From assembly GCA_937873385.1 (NCBI GenBank), contig CALMYC010000017.1:1-38078 (forward strand): a stretch of 38,078 bases of DNA, written 5' to 3'. Below the pieces are notes generated by a model, which made no database searches, was not told the origin of the DNA, and saw only the letters and a program-made list of their open reading frames with translations. Numbering within the stretch: the first letter of the stretch is position 1; each line of letters begins with the position of its first letter. Source of the DNA: an uncultured Flavobacteriales bacterium. GTDB taxonomy: Bacteria > Bacteroidota > Bacteroidia > Flavobacteriales_F > PHOS-HE28. Made by a program: the position numbers and the translations under genes. Shown one piece after another: positions 26,899 through 34,681 of the stretch.

Positions 26899-27705
26899 TC
26901 ACCGAAGCTTGAAATCCACCGGCAGCCTGTACAGAAAACGTGCTTTTCTCCCGAAGGCCGTTCCGGGATTCCACTTTGGCATGAGCGCAATTACGCGCAG
27001 CACTTCCTCCGAAAAGGCCGCGGCAGGCGATTGCAGGATCTTCGCGTCGCGCACTACGCCTGCTTCATCCACAATGAAACGAACGTACACCCGGCCGTGG
27101 ATCCCTGCATCAAACAACTCGTCCGGGTAGTGGATCGACTTCACCAGCCAAGGGTGCATCGCGGTGTCTCCACCAACGAAGGTCGCGGAATCCTTGGCAG
27201 CGGTGAAGAGCGTATCGCGGTCAAGAACCATGAACCTGGCCAGCACCAAGCCGCTTTCATCATAAAGTACGAAATTGGAGTGCCCGTCCATTCGCCAGGT
27301 TTCCTTGGCCACCACCTGCACGCCGGGGAAATGGGCCGCGCTGAGGCCCAGGGCCCCGATGGCCGCACTATCCTTAGTGCTGCAGATTCCGCGAAATTCC
27401 GCTCGCCGCCCCTCAGGCAGCTTCCAGGTCTGTTGCATGTCCTGGCAATATCCCATCGTGTCCGCCTGAAGCAACCGCGCCCGGGCACGCACATAGTGCG
27501 CCCATTGGCCATCCGTGGAATCGATACAGGCCGTACACAAGGCCGTGGCGCGGTCGGCTTCGCCCCGGTCCAGAAGTGCTTGCGCCTCAAGCACCGCCTC
27601 CAAACATTGAACCTGCTGGGTACTATCGGGCCGCAGCATCGGAAACTGCGCAAAGGCCGATGATGCCCAACCCGCCAAGAAAAGAATAAGTGCGCTCCTG
27701 CCCAT
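26899..27705 (-). CDS. Secreted TonB C-terminal domain protein
   Basis: A 268-residue protein with signal peptide MGRSALILFLAGWASSAFAQ. Residues about 35-110 look like an alpha-helical, TPR-like stretch (ALLDRGEADRATALCTACID). The C-terminal ~75 residues match the TonB C-terminal fold: GIHGRVYVRFIVDEAGVV and ALMPKWNPG. Bacteroidota often carry such soluble or periplasmic TonB-domain proteins outside classic TonB operons. It lacks the N-terminal helix and Pro-rich spacer of true TonB, so a role in energising transport is uncertain. Convergent with the aldo/keto reductase gene. Confidence 0.8.
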   Translation of the reverse strand: MGRSALILFLAGWASSAFAQFPMLRPDSTQQVQCLEAVLEAQALLDRGEADRATALCTACIDSTDGQWAHYVRARARLLQADTMGYCQDMQQTWKLPEGRRAEFRGICSTKDSAAIGALGLSAAHFPGVQVVAKETWRMDGHSNFVLYDESGLVLARFMVLDRDTLFTAAKDSATFVGGDTAMHPWLVKSIHYPDELFDAGIHGRVYVRFIVDEAGVVRDAKILQSPAAAFSEEVLRVIALMPKWNPGTAFGRKARFLYRLPVDFKLR

Positions 27706-27758
27706 GCAGCTAAGCTACGTGTTGCAGCATAAGGTATGCGTGCCGTGCGGTACCCGCA

Positions 27759-27791
27759 CCTCCTTTGCGTTCTGCGTGCCTTCGCGTGTGG
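27759..27791. repeat. Degenerate CTTTGCGT/CTTCGCG intergenic repeat
   Basis: The segment CCTTTGCG...CTTCGCGTG upstream of the DUF6922 gene resembles, in reverse orientation, the purine-rich repeat at 16073. The 132-bp gap between the TonB gene start and the DUF6922 gene holds this and a promoter-like box. Confidence 0.35.
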
Positions 27792-27825
27792 CCATGGTCA
27801 CAGCTGCGAAAACCACCCCGCCGTA

Positions 27826-27833
27826 TACCTTTG
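27826..27833 (+). promoter_or_regulatory. -7 box TACCTTTG, 4 bp from the DUF6922 start codon
   Basis: TACCTTTG is a perfect TAnnTTTG match and the ATG at 27838 follows after 4 bp, predicting a leaderless transcript for the DUF6922/AbiEii pair. Confidence 0.5.
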
Positions 27834-27837
27834 AACC

Positions 27838-28131
27838 ATGCCCAAGCCGGAACTCGCCCGCCGCATCTTCTGGGATGTTGATTTTGACAAGCTGGACTAC
27901 GACGCGAAGGCCTCCTTCATCATCGAGCGCGTCTTCGAGCGCGGCGACGTGCCGGACATACGGAATTGCAGGCGGTACTATGGGGATGAGAAGATCACCG
28001 AGGTGCTGCTGAACGCGAAGTTCCTGCCGCTGGACACGCTTCATTTCGTGAGTGCGATATTCAACAAGCCTTTGGAGGAATTCCGATGTTACACCTTGAG
28101 GCGGTCCAACCCAACGTTATTCCCGTACTGA
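27838..28131 (+). CDS. DUF6922-type protein, probable antitoxin-like partner
   Basis: A 97-residue protein. FWDVDFDKLDYDAKASFIIERVFERGD and IRNCRRYYGDEKI fit the DUF6922 pattern found in Bacteroidota, often upstream of nucleotidyltransferase toxin genes. The next gene begins inside its 3' end (46-bp overlap), so the two are coexpressed. By position it is the likely antitoxin or regulator of the AbiEii-like enzyme. No DNA-binding motif was read with confidence. Confidence 0.72.
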   Translation: MPKPELARRIFWDVDFDKLDYDAKASFIIERVFERGDVPDIRNCRRYYGDEKITEVLLNAKFLPLDTLHFVSAIFNKPLEEFRCYTLRRSNPTLFPY

Positions 28132-28712
28132 AGCGGCTTTTCGGCTTGAAGGAACTTCAAGGCTTCTGTTTGGTGGGCGGCACTGCGCTTTCCCTCAGGT
28201 ATGGCCATCGCAGCTCCGTCGATCTCGATCTTTTCACTGACGGAAACCTGGACCGTAACGCGGTTGTTGGTGCCTTGGAAAAGGAGTTTGGCGAACTGTT
28301 CGCGTACAAACCTTCAAAGGCCAGTTGGGCAGTGTTCTGCCATATTGATGGAGTGAAGGTTGATATTGTGCGCTATCCACATCCGCGGATCGCGCCGGAG
28401 GTGATCGAGGATAACCTTCGGCTTTACAACGATGCAGACATAGCTGCAATGAAGATCCAGGCCATCCTGGGCCGTGGGGTAAAAAAAGATTTCTGGGACC
28501 TGAATGAACTGCTGTCACACCATCAACTCCAGTGGGTGATGGACCGGCACCGGGAGAAGTACCCGAACCAAATGCTCGCAGTAAGCATTCCCCAAGCGCT
28601 AATGTATTTCGTGGATGCCGATACCAGCGAAGACCCCGTGAGTCTCAAAGGCCAAACATGGGAAGGCATCAAGCGCTCCATCTCTCAAACCGTGAGTGAT
28701 TACCTGAAGTGA
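28086..28712 (+). CDS. AbiEii/AbiGii-type nucleotidyltransferase toxin-like protein
   Basis: A 208-residue protein. FCLVGGTALSLRYGHRSSVDLDLFT has the GG-T...R and DxD motifs of the nucleotidyltransferase fold used by AbiEii toxins. A conserved Lys and Asp occur in KKDFWDLNELL. AbiEii-type enzymes transfer nucleotides to tRNA or other targets and are neutralised by a partner encoded upstream, often in abortive-infection or toxin-antitoxin modules. The start at 28086 lies within the upstream gene. Targets are unknown; toxicity is inference. Confidence 0.85.
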   Translation: MLHLEAVQPNVIPVLKRLFGLKELQGFCLVGGTALSLRYGHRSSVDLDLFTDGNLDRNAVVGALEKEFGELFAYKPSKASWAVFCHIDGVKVDIVRYPHPRIAPEVIEDNLRLYNDADIAAMKIQAILGRGVKKDFWDLNELLSHHQLQWVMDRHREKYPNQMLAVSIPQALMYFVDADTSEDPVSLKGQTWEGIKRSISQTVSDYLK

Positions 28713-28730
28713 CGCATCGAGGTGAATGGT

Positions 28731-28805
28731 GGATCAGTGATAAGTGACCGGAAAACCAACGGAGGTCCGGCTGCTCCAATCACCAATCACCGATTACCAG
28801 TCACC
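28731..28805. repeat. Imperfect inverted repeat of GTGATTGG/ATCAC units
   Basis: GATCAGTGATAAGTGACCGG on the left pairs imperfectly with CCAATCACCAATCACCGATT on the right (about 15 of 20 positions). The design of short tandem units forming one large stem-loop is like that of the 24972-25060 element. It lies directly after the AbiEii-like gene. Confidence 0.5.
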
Positions 28806-28819
28806 CGCATGTTCAATGC

Positions 28820-28888
28820 TCTCCGCGCCCCTTGCGGTTAACCCTCTCAGCACATTGCGCTCCCGTTGCTTTCGTTGCGTCGTTGCGG
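28820..28888. repeat. Degenerate repeat of CTTGCGGTTAACC and CGTTGC units
   Basis: The run contains CCTTGCGGTTAACC, then CGTTGCTTTCGTTGCGTCG, near the msrB 3' end. It resembles, in part, the intergenic repeats at 16073 and 27759, especially CTTTGCG/CGTTGCG steps. It is non-coding; function unknown. Confidence 0.35.
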
Positions 28889-28901
28889 ATAAAAGCACCT
28901 C

Positions 28902-29435
28902 CTACTTGTCCGGCACAAAATCCAGCACGATGGAATTCATGCAGTACCGCTTCCCCGTAGGCGGCGGGCCATCATCGAAAATGTGCCCCAGGTGGCTGCC
29001 GCAACGGCCGCAAAGCACTTCAGTGCGGTTCATGCCGTAGCTGCGGTCCTCTTCGTAGCGCACGCTGTTGGGTCGCAAAGCCTGATAGAAACTGGGCCAG
29101 CCGCAGCTGCTGGCAAACTTGCTGTCCGAGCGGAAAAGCGCGTTGCCGCAAACCGCGCAGTAGTACATGCCCAGGCCATCCGTGTCCCAGTACTTGCCGG
29201 TGAAGGCGCGTTCGGTGGCCTTGTTCCGCGCCACCTGGTACACGCTGTCCGGCAGGATGCGCTTCCATTCCGCATCACCCACATGCAGCGTGGTGGTGTC
29301 GGTGCGGGAGTAGTACGGATTGCCTTTCGGCTGGGCTGTGGAAGGGTTTGGATCGGGCATTTGCGGGGAAGGTGTTACGCTGGTGCAGGCCAGCAAGGTG
29401 GCCGCCAGCAGGTAGAGGGGGCGGGGCAGGTCCAT
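28902..29435 (-). CDS. msrB: Peptide-methionine (R)-S-oxide reductase, lipoprotein
   Basis: A 177-residue protein with a short signal and lipobox-like LLAC near the N-terminus, so anchored outside the cytoplasm. Zinc Cys pairs are CAVC (middle) and CGRC, and catalytic Cys165 is in RYCMNSIVLDF. HLGHIFDDGPPPTGKRYC is the family hallmark. It repairs oxidised methionine (R form) in envelope proteins. The start at 29435 gives the lipoprotein signal. A promoter-like GAACTTTG lies 14 bp upstream. Confidence 0.93.
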   Translation of the reverse strand: MDLPRPLYLLAATLLACTSVTPSPQMPDPNPSTAQPKGNPYYSRTDTTTLHVGDAEWKRILPDSVYQVARNKATERAFTGKYWDTDGLGMYYCAVCGNALFRSDSKFASSCGWPSFYQALRPNSVRYEEDRSYGMNRTEVLCGRCGSHLGHIFDDGPPPTGKRYCMNSIVLDFVPDK

Positions 29436-29449
29436 GGGGTCCGGTGTTG

Positions 29450-29457
29450 CAAAGTTC
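29450..29457 (-). promoter_or_regulatory. Putative -7 box GAACTTTG for msrB
   Basis: GAACTTTG differs from TAnnTTTG only at the first position and lies 14 bp upstream of the msrB ATG. Confidence 0.35.
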
Positions 29458-29589
29458 GCAAACGTGGGTTGCCGTGGAAGCCTGCAGTGCGGCATCACAA
29501 GAAATGTTTCCGCGGACCATTCGTCAGGGCGGTGCGCCGCTTTTCCCATTCCTGGCAAGGCAACTGCCCGGGATCGACATCTTCGGTAC

Positions 29590-30006
29590 ATGAAAAACCA
29601 GCTTTCCACGCTCACCGTGCTGCACTATGTGTACGGCGCGTTCATTTGCCTGGTGGGCCTGTGCCTGCTGGGCCTCGTATTTGCGGGGGTGTTCCTGAAC
29701 AGCGATTGGTTGCAACAACAAACAGGGGATCCACCGCCGCTTTTCGTGGGCACCTTCCTCAGCTCGCTGGGCTGGGTCCTCTTTGCCTTGGTGGAATTGC
29801 ACGGTGTGCTGAACTTCATCAGCGCGGCCAAGGTCCAAAGGCAAAAAGGCCGCACCTTCAGCCAGGTGGTTGCGGCGCTCAACTGCCTCAACATTCCCTT
29901 CGGGCTGGCCTTGGGCATCTACACCTTCGTGGTGCTGGGCGACAAGGAAGTGCAGGGGCTGTATGAGGCGCGGTCCTGGGAATCGAGGGGAGGGGACATC
30001 CATTGA
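29590..30006 (+). CDS. Small integral membrane protein, unknown family
   Basis: A 138-residue protein starting MKNQLSTLTVLHYVYGAF. Three hydrophobic segments are visible (about 10-35, 55-80 and 95-120). The first contains a YVYGAF helix and Cys residues (FICLVGLCLLG), and the C-terminal tail is hydrophilic. No catalytic motif is seen and I recognise no family. It lies between msrB (divergent) and dinB (22 bp downstream, same strand), which has its own promoter-like box. Confidence 0.7.
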   Translation: MKNQLSTLTVLHYVYGAFICLVGLCLLGLVFAGVFLNSDWLQQQTGDPPPLFVGTFLSSLGWVLFALVELHGVLNFISAAKVQRQKGRTFSQVVAALNCLNIPFGLALGIYTFVVLGDKEVQGLYEARSWESRGGDIH

Positions 30007-30015
30007 GGCCCCGGG

Positions 30016-30023
30016 TAACTTTG
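30016..30023 (+). promoter_or_regulatory. -7 box TAACTTTG, 5 bp from the DinB-like start codon
   Basis: TAACTTTG is a perfect TAnnTTTG match. The ATG at 30029 follows after 5 bp, so the transcript probably has no leader. Confidence 0.5.
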
Positions 30024-30028
30024 CCGCC

Positions 30029-30526
30029 ATGAACGCATTATCGATCTTTCAAACCCGCTTGGACACCATCGCCCAAGGCAATTTGAAGATCATCGAGCGC
30101 GTCCCGGCGGACAAGCTCACGTGGAAGCCCCATGAAAAATCCATGACCCTCGGCCGCCTGGGCCAGCACCTGGCCGAACTCCCGCACTGGATGAACCGCA
30201 TCGTGGAGGCCGACCACTACGACTTCGTGCTCAGCGGATCCAAGCCCATGGAGCCACCGGCCTCCCTGGCCCAGATCATCGACCTGTACCATGCCAAGTA
30301 CACCGCCGCCAAGGCCGCGCTGGCCCAGGCGGACGGCATCGACATGGACCTGCTGTGGGAGATGCGCCGCAGTGGCGTGGCCTTCACGACCTATCCACGG
30401 GCCATCGCCATGGCCACCCAGTTGGGCCACATGGTCCACCACCGGGGCCAGCTCAGTGTGTACCTGCGGCTCCTGGACGTGCCGGTACCGGGCATGTTCG
30501 GCCCCAGCGCGGACGAGCGGCACTGA
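30029..30526 (+). CDS. DinB family four-helix protein
   Basis: A 165-residue protein of the DinB/YfiT-like four-helix fold. Conserved His residues that bind the metal are in TLGRLGQHLAEL and LGHMVHHRGQLSVYLR. Residues KLTWKPHEKSMTLG mark the first loop. Such proteins act as metal-dependent thiol transferases (for example with bacillithiol or other small thiols) or have unknown roles. The start at 30029 is chosen by the preceding TAACTTTG. It converges on the TMEM175 gene. Confidence 0.88.
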   Translation: MNALSIFQTRLDTIAQGNLKIIERVPADKLTWKPHEKSMTLGRLGQHLAELPHWMNRIVEADHYDFVLSGSKPMEPPASLAQIIDLYHAKYTAAKAALAQADGIDMDLLWEMRRSGVAFTTYPRAIAMATQLGHMVHHRGQLSVYLRLLDVPVPGMFGPSADERH

Positions 30527-30549
30527 CCGGACTTCCGCGAACCGGGGTG

Positions 30550-30569
30550 GAACGGGCTCCAAACCGTTC
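30550..30569. terminator. Stem-loop between convergent dinB and TMEM175 genes
   Basis: GAACGG (30550-30555) pairs with CCGTTC (30564-30569), an 8-nt loop apart, in a 46-bp convergent gap. No T-run, so bidirectional terminator is only a guess. Confidence 0.3.
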
Positions 30570-30572
30570 TGC

Positions 30573-31151
30573 TCACTCCTCCTTCAGCACACGCCCAAAG
30601 CGCCGGTCCGGCACGATCCACACGAGCGCCACCAGCGCATACAGGCAGGCCGACAGAACGGGCCGCCAAAAGGCCGAAGCGATGGCCACGATGTACAAGG
30701 CAGCGGAAAAATTGCCCTTGAGGTCCTTCCCCACCACTTTCTTCAACCGGGAATCCGCACCCTGGTTCCGGATGCTGGCGGTTTGCAGGATGAACCAGGC
30801 CGTGGCGCACATCAGCAGCACCACGCCGTACACGGCCGTGGGCAGCGGCGCCAAATGGTGCTCGCCCATCCACGCCGTGGCGAAGGGGATCAGCGACAGC
30901 CAGAAGAGCAGGTGCAGGTTGGCCAGCAGGATGGCCCCGTTCACATTGCCCACGGCATGCATCAGGTTGTGGTGGTTGCTCCAGTAGATGCCCACATAGA
31001 TGAAACTGAGAATATAGCTGAGGAACTTCGGCGCCAAGGCCAAGAAGTCCCCCATGGTGGTTCCATCCGGCACCCTCAGCTCCAGCACCATGATGGTGAT
31101 CGCCACGGCCATCACGCCGTCACTGAACGCTTCCAGGCGGTTGGTTCCCAT
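30573..31151 (-). CDS. TMEM175/DUF1211-type potassium channel-like protein
   Basis: A 192-residue membrane protein with about six helices. RLEAFSDGVMAVAITIMVLEL contains the RxxxFSDG motif (Arg5, Phe9-Gly12) characteristic of TMEM175 K+ channels (DUF1211). YWSNHHNLMHAV follows in the next loop. The bacterial proteins form leak-type K+ channels as tetramers. It starts 34 bp after the nuoI stop on the same strand and could be cotranscribed with nuoGHI. Confident as a family call; conductance is inferred. Confidence 0.9.
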   Translation of the reverse strand: MGTNRLEAFSDGVMAVAITIMVLELRVPDGTTMGDFLALAPKFLSYILSFIYVGIYWSNHHNLMHAVGNVNGAILLANLHLLFWLSLIPFATAWMGEHHLAPLPTAVYGVVLLMCATAWFILQTASIRNQGADSRLKKVVGKDLKGNFSAALYIVAIASAFWRPVLSACLYALVALVWIVPDRRFGRVLKEE

Positions 31152-31185
31152 GATATTAAAACTGCGAACCCCGTACCCCGAACGC

Positions 31186-31794
31186 CTACCTGTTGTGCGG
31201 CATCCGCTTGTTCGCCTTGAACTTCAGCACGTCCGGGGTTTGGCGCTTGCCAATGTCCACACGCTCGTTGAGCGGCTCCACCAATTCCTCTTTCGTGTAG
31301 ACGAAGGGTTTGCGCTGGTACCCGCTGTCCACCAAGCGGTCGGTCAGGAAGATGGCTTCCTTGGGGCAGGCTTCCTCGCATAGGCCGCAGAAGATGCAGC
31401 GCAGCATGTTGATCTCGTACATCACCGCGTACTTCTCCTCGCGGTACAAGTGTTCCTCGCCCTTTTTGCGCTCGCCGGCATCCATGGTGATCGCTTCCGC
31501 CGGACAGGCTACGGCGCACAGCCCGCAGGCGGTGCAGCGCTCGCGTCCCTGGTCGTCGCGTTTCAGCACGTGGCGCCCGCGGTAGATGCCGGGGCGCGGA
31601 CGCACCTGCTCGGGATATTGCCAAGTGGGCTTCTTGATGGTGAAGAAGTGCTTGATGGTGATCCACAGCCCCGTCAGCACGGCCGGCAGGTAGATGCGCT
31701 CCATGAACGTCATCTTCTTTTGGCTCACCTGCTTGCCGCGGGATGTGAGCGGGGCGAAGCCGCCGGTTGCCGGAGCGTTGCTGGCCGTGCTCAT
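31186..31794 (-). CDS. nuoI: NADH-quinone oxidoreductase subunit I
   Basis: A 202-residue ferredoxin-like subunit of complex I. Two 4Fe-4S motifs, CTACGLCAVACP and CIFCGLCEEACP, carry clusters N6a and N6b, which pass electrons toward quinone. A short N-terminal membrane-facing helix (MERIYLPAVLTGLWITIKHFF) is seen. The start at 31794 overlaps the nuoH stop as ATGA. nuoI is the last of nuoGHI; nuoJ is 9.4 kb away. Confidence 0.97.
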   Translation of the reverse strand: MSTASNAPATGGFAPLTSRGKQVSQKKMTFMERIYLPAVLTGLWITIKHFFTIKKPTWQYPEQVRPRPGIYRGRHVLKRDDQGRERCTACGLCAVACPAEAITMDAGERKKGEEHLYREEKYAVMYEINMLRCIFCGLCEEACPKEAIFLTDRLVDSGYQRKPFVYTKEELVEPLNERVDIGKRQTPDVLKFKANKRMPHNR

Positions 31795-32813
31795 GGTGCC
31801 AATTGGCCTTGGGCGAGCATGATGCCGCCGGTGATCAGGATATTGAGGATGGCCAAGGGGATCAGGCCCTTCCAGCCCAGGTTCATCAGCTGGTCGAAGC
31901 GGAAGCGCGGAAGCGTCCAGCGCACCCACATGAAGAAGAAGATGAAGAAGAAGGTCTTCGCCAACATCGCCATTGCCCCGAGGATCGTGATCAGGTTGGG
32001 GTTCCACCCACTGTTGGCCAGCCCCGGCACGTCGTAGGCACCGAAGTACAAGGTGGCCATCACGGCACCGCTGATGAACATGTTCACGTATTCGGCAAAA
32101 AGGAAGAAACCGAGCTTCATGCTGCTGAACTCGGTGTGGTAGCCGCCCACCAGTTCCGTTTCGCACTCGGGCATGTCGAACGGTGAGCGATTGGTTTCTG
32201 CGAAGGCGCAGACGATGAAGATGAGGAAGCCCAAGGGCTGGCGGAGGATGTTCCAGCCATGCTCCACCTGGTAGTCCACGATGCCGCCCATGCTAAGCGT
32301 GCTGGTCATCATCACCAATGCAACGATGCTCAGGCCCATGGCCAGTTCATAGCTCACCATCTGGCTGGCGGCGCGGATGGCGCCCAGCAGGGAGTACTTG
32401 TTGTTGCTGCCCCAGCCGCCCAGCATGATGCCGTATACGCCGATGCCGGTCATGGCGAACACGAAGAGGATGCCCACTTCGGGGTTCATGCCTTGCAGGC
32501 TCACGTGTACATCACCGAAGGTGAGCGTGCCGCCCCAGGGGATGATCACGCCGGTGATCAGCGCGACCGTCATGGCCACGGCCGGCCCGAGGAAGAAGAG
32601 GGTGCGGTTGGCGTTTGCCGGCACGAAATCCTCCTTCATGAACATCTTGGCGCCGTCGGCCAAGGGTTGCAGCAGGCCAAAGGGCCCGGCGCGGTTGGGG
32701 CCGAGGCGGTCCTGCATGAAGGCGGCCACTTTGCGCTCGCCGTACGTGGAATAGGCCGCCACGGTCAGGGTGATCACAAACAGCACCAGCAGGAAGATCG
32801 CAGTGGGGATCAT
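31791..32813 (-). CDS. nuoH: NADH-quinone oxidoreductase subunit H
   Basis: A 340-residue membrane subunit of complex I that forms much of the quinone-binding chamber. ERKVAAFMQDRLGPNRAGPFGLLQPLADGAK and NRSPFDMPECETELVGGYHTEFSS are the conserved loop motifs, including the acidic cluster. Expected eight helices. It starts in the stop of nuoG (ATGA) and its own stop overlaps the start of nuoI. Confidence 0.97.
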   Translation of the reverse strand: MIPTAIFLLVLFVITLTVAAYSTYGERKVAAFMQDRLGPNRAGPFGLLQPLADGAKMFMKEDFVPANANRTLFFLGPAVAMTVALITGVIIPWGGTLTFGDVHVSLQGMNPEVGILFVFAMTGIGVYGIMLGGWGSNNKYSLLGAIRAASQMVSYELAMGLSIVALVMMTSTLSMGGIVDYQVEHGWNILRQPLGFLIFIVCAFAETNRSPFDMPECETELVGGYHTEFSSMKLGFFLFAEYVNMFISGAVMATLYFGAYDVPGLANSGWNPNLITILGAMAMLAKTFFFIFFFMWVRWTLPRFRFDQLMNLGWKGLIPLAILNILITGGIMLAQGQLAP

Positions 32814-33823
32814 CGGTTCTTCTTGGCGGGTTTCAGGCGGGCGAGCTCCGGTACATTGGGGGTGCCGCTGTCCAGCACCTTTTGTTGGGGTGCGTGCACG
32901 TAATGCCCTTGTGAGATCACACTGTGCCGGTCGATGTTGCGGGGGCCTTCCACCACCCAGTCGGCGAGCTGCTTCTTGTCAAAGCGGCATTCGTTGCAGA
33001 TGAATTCCTCCACCTCGCCCCATTGGTCCTTGCGGCCGGTGACGCGCAGTACTTCCTGCCCCTTCAGCCAGAGTGCAACCTTGCCGCTGCACTGCTTGCA
33101 ATCGCGGTGGGCGTCCATGGGCTTGGTGAACCACACGCGGCTGCTGAAGCGGTAAGTGCGGTCGGTGAGGGCGCCCACGGGGCAAACGTCGATGATGTTG
33201 CCGCTGAAGTCGTTGTCGATGGCCTGCTGGATGTAGGTGCTGATCTCGGCCGCATCGCCGCGGTTGATCACGCCATGCACGCGCCCGTCGGTGATCTGCT
33301 CGGCCACCTTCACGCAGCGGTAGCACATGATGCAGCGCGTCATGTGCATCTTGATCTGCTCCCCGATGTCGATCGGGTCGAAGGTGCGCTTCTCGAACTG
33401 GTAACGGCTGGTGCTCACGCCATGCTCATAGCTGAGGTCCTGCAGGTGGCACTCCCCGGCCTGGTCGCAGATCGGGCAGTCCATCGGGTGGTTGATCAGC
33501 AGGAACTCGGTGACGGCGCCGCGCACGTCCATGACCTCTTGGCTCAGGGTGTTCTCCACCACCATGCCGTCCATCACGGCGGTGCGGCAGCTGGCCACGG
33601 GCTTGGGCATGGGCCGCGGGTCGCGCTCGCTGCCCTTGGTCACCTTCACCAAGCAGGTGCGGCAATAGCCTCCGCTGCCCTTCAGGCTGCTGTAATAGCA
33701 CATCGTGGGCGGAGCCACGTAGCGCTCGGCGCTGTTCCGCTCACCAATGCGGCGGGCAGCCTCCAGGATCGTGGTGCCCTCGGGAACCTCGATCTCGATG
33801 TTGTCAATGGTGACCTTCGGCAT
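32810..33823 (-). CDS. nuoG: NADH-quinone oxidoreductase subunit G, short form
   Basis: A 337-residue protein. Residues 42-79 (Cys42, Cys54, Cys57, Cys79) hold the 2Fe-2S cluster N1b. HPMDCPICDQAGEC is the His-Cys3 ligand set for N5. CIMCYRCVKV with a later CPVGAL gives N4. A further CKQC...CNECRF region resembles the start of the molybdopterin-type domain but lacks the third Cys of that motif, and the protein ends soon after. The short NuoG without the large domain is usual in Flavobacteriia-like lineages. The start at 33823 fits MPKVTIDNIEIEVPEGT. First gene of nuoGHI, downstream of the DUF1003 gene. Confidence 0.95.
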   Translation of the reverse strand: MPKVTIDNIEIEVPEGTTILEAARRIGERNSAERYVAPPTMCYYSSLKGSGGYCRTCLVKVTKGSERDPRPMPKPVASCRTAVMDGMVVENTLSQEVMDVRGAVTEFLLINHPMDCPICDQAGECHLQDLSYEHGVSTSRYQFEKRTFDPIDIGEQIKMHMTRCIMCYRCVKVAEQITDGRVHGVINRGDAAEISTYIQQAIDNDFSGNIIDVCPVGALTDRTYRFSSRVWFTKPMDAHRDCKQCSGKVALWLKGQEVLRVTGRKDQWGEVEEFICNECRFDKKQLADWVVEGPRNIDRHSVISQGHYVHAPQQKVLDSGTPNVPELARLKPAKKNR

Positions 33824-33852
33824 GCGTGACCACGATAAGGCGCTATTGGCCA

Positions 33853-33860
33853 CAAAGAAA
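33853..33860 (-). promoter_or_regulatory. Putative -7 box TTTCTTTG for nuoGHI
   Basis: TTTCTTTG on the minus strand has one mismatch to TAnnTTTG and lies 29 bp upstream of the nuoG ATG, inside the 89-bp gap after the DUF1003 gene. It may let nuoGHI be transcribed independently. Confidence 0.3.
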
Positions 33861-33912
33861 GGCAAGCAACGGGACAAAAGCGAACACGACCATCAGGGCG
33901 CCCGCCAGGCGG

Positions 33913-34497
33913 CTAAGCTGCTCCGTGCGGCCCGGGACCCGCGCCAAGCCGGGCCAGCTTGCGGTCCATGGCCGCCAGGAGCTTGTATTGCTCCTGTTGC
34001 ACCTCGGTGATGGAGCGCACCTCGTCCTGCAGCAGCAGGTCCATTTTCTGGTGCAGGCTGCGCAGTTCCAGTTCAGCCTTCAAGTTGATCAGGTAGTCGT
34101 TCTCGCTGCGCTTCCGGTCTTTTTCCTCCTGCCGGTTCTGGCTCATCATGATCACCGGGGCCTGCAACGCGGCAACGCAGGAAAGGACCAGGTTCATCAG
34201 GATGAAGGGATACGGGTCGAAGTCGCTTCCCCGCGGTGCAAGGGAGTTGAAGAGGATCCACACGGCAAGGACCAACAGGAACAGGATGATGAAGACCCAA
34301 CTGCCGCCGAACGCGGCCACACGGTCGGCCAACCGTTGCCCGCGCGATATGGCCTCCTGCGGGGGGTTGGCCAGGTTGTTGATGATCAGTTCCTGCTCAT
34401 CGATCGCCTCCTTCACGATCTCCTGTAGTTTGTGCATCCGCTCGTTGCGCGCGGAAAGCAGTTTGTCCAATTCGCTGTCCGCCTTTTTCCTGGCCAT
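33913..34497 (-). CDS. DUF1003 family membrane protein
   Basis: A 194-residue protein. The core GGSWVFIILFLLVLAVWI and the block DPYPFILMNLVLSCVAALQAP, ending in MMSQNRQ, are the DUF1003 signature, with two hydrophobic segments. The N-terminal and C-terminal thirds are charged, helical and probably coiled coil. Function unknown. The start at 34497 is chosen to match the family; a longer frame is not preferred. It precedes nuoG on the same strand. Confidence 0.88.
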   Translation of the reverse strand: MARKKADSELDKLLSARNERMHKLQEIVKEAIDEQELIINNLANPPQEAISRGQRLADRVAAFGGSWVFIILFLLVLAVWILFNSLAPRGSDFDPYPFILMNLVLSCVAALQAPVIMMSQNRQEEKDRKRSENDYLINLKAELELRSLHQKMDLLLQDEVRSITEVQQEQYKLLAAMDRKLARLGAGPGPHGAA

Positions 34498-34681
34498 GGT
34501 CGTAGTGCCCCTTTGGAACGGGTGCAAGGCAAATATCGGCGGCATTGCGTGCTGTTTCCATGAAACCCTGCCAAGCCTTGTCAATGCGCAGCAGGTCCCT
34601 TCGCTGTTCCCCAACTTTGCATCCCTGGCGGAACCGCAATGCAAAACATCATTGCGGCCCAAAGCCCTTACACGTGCAGCC

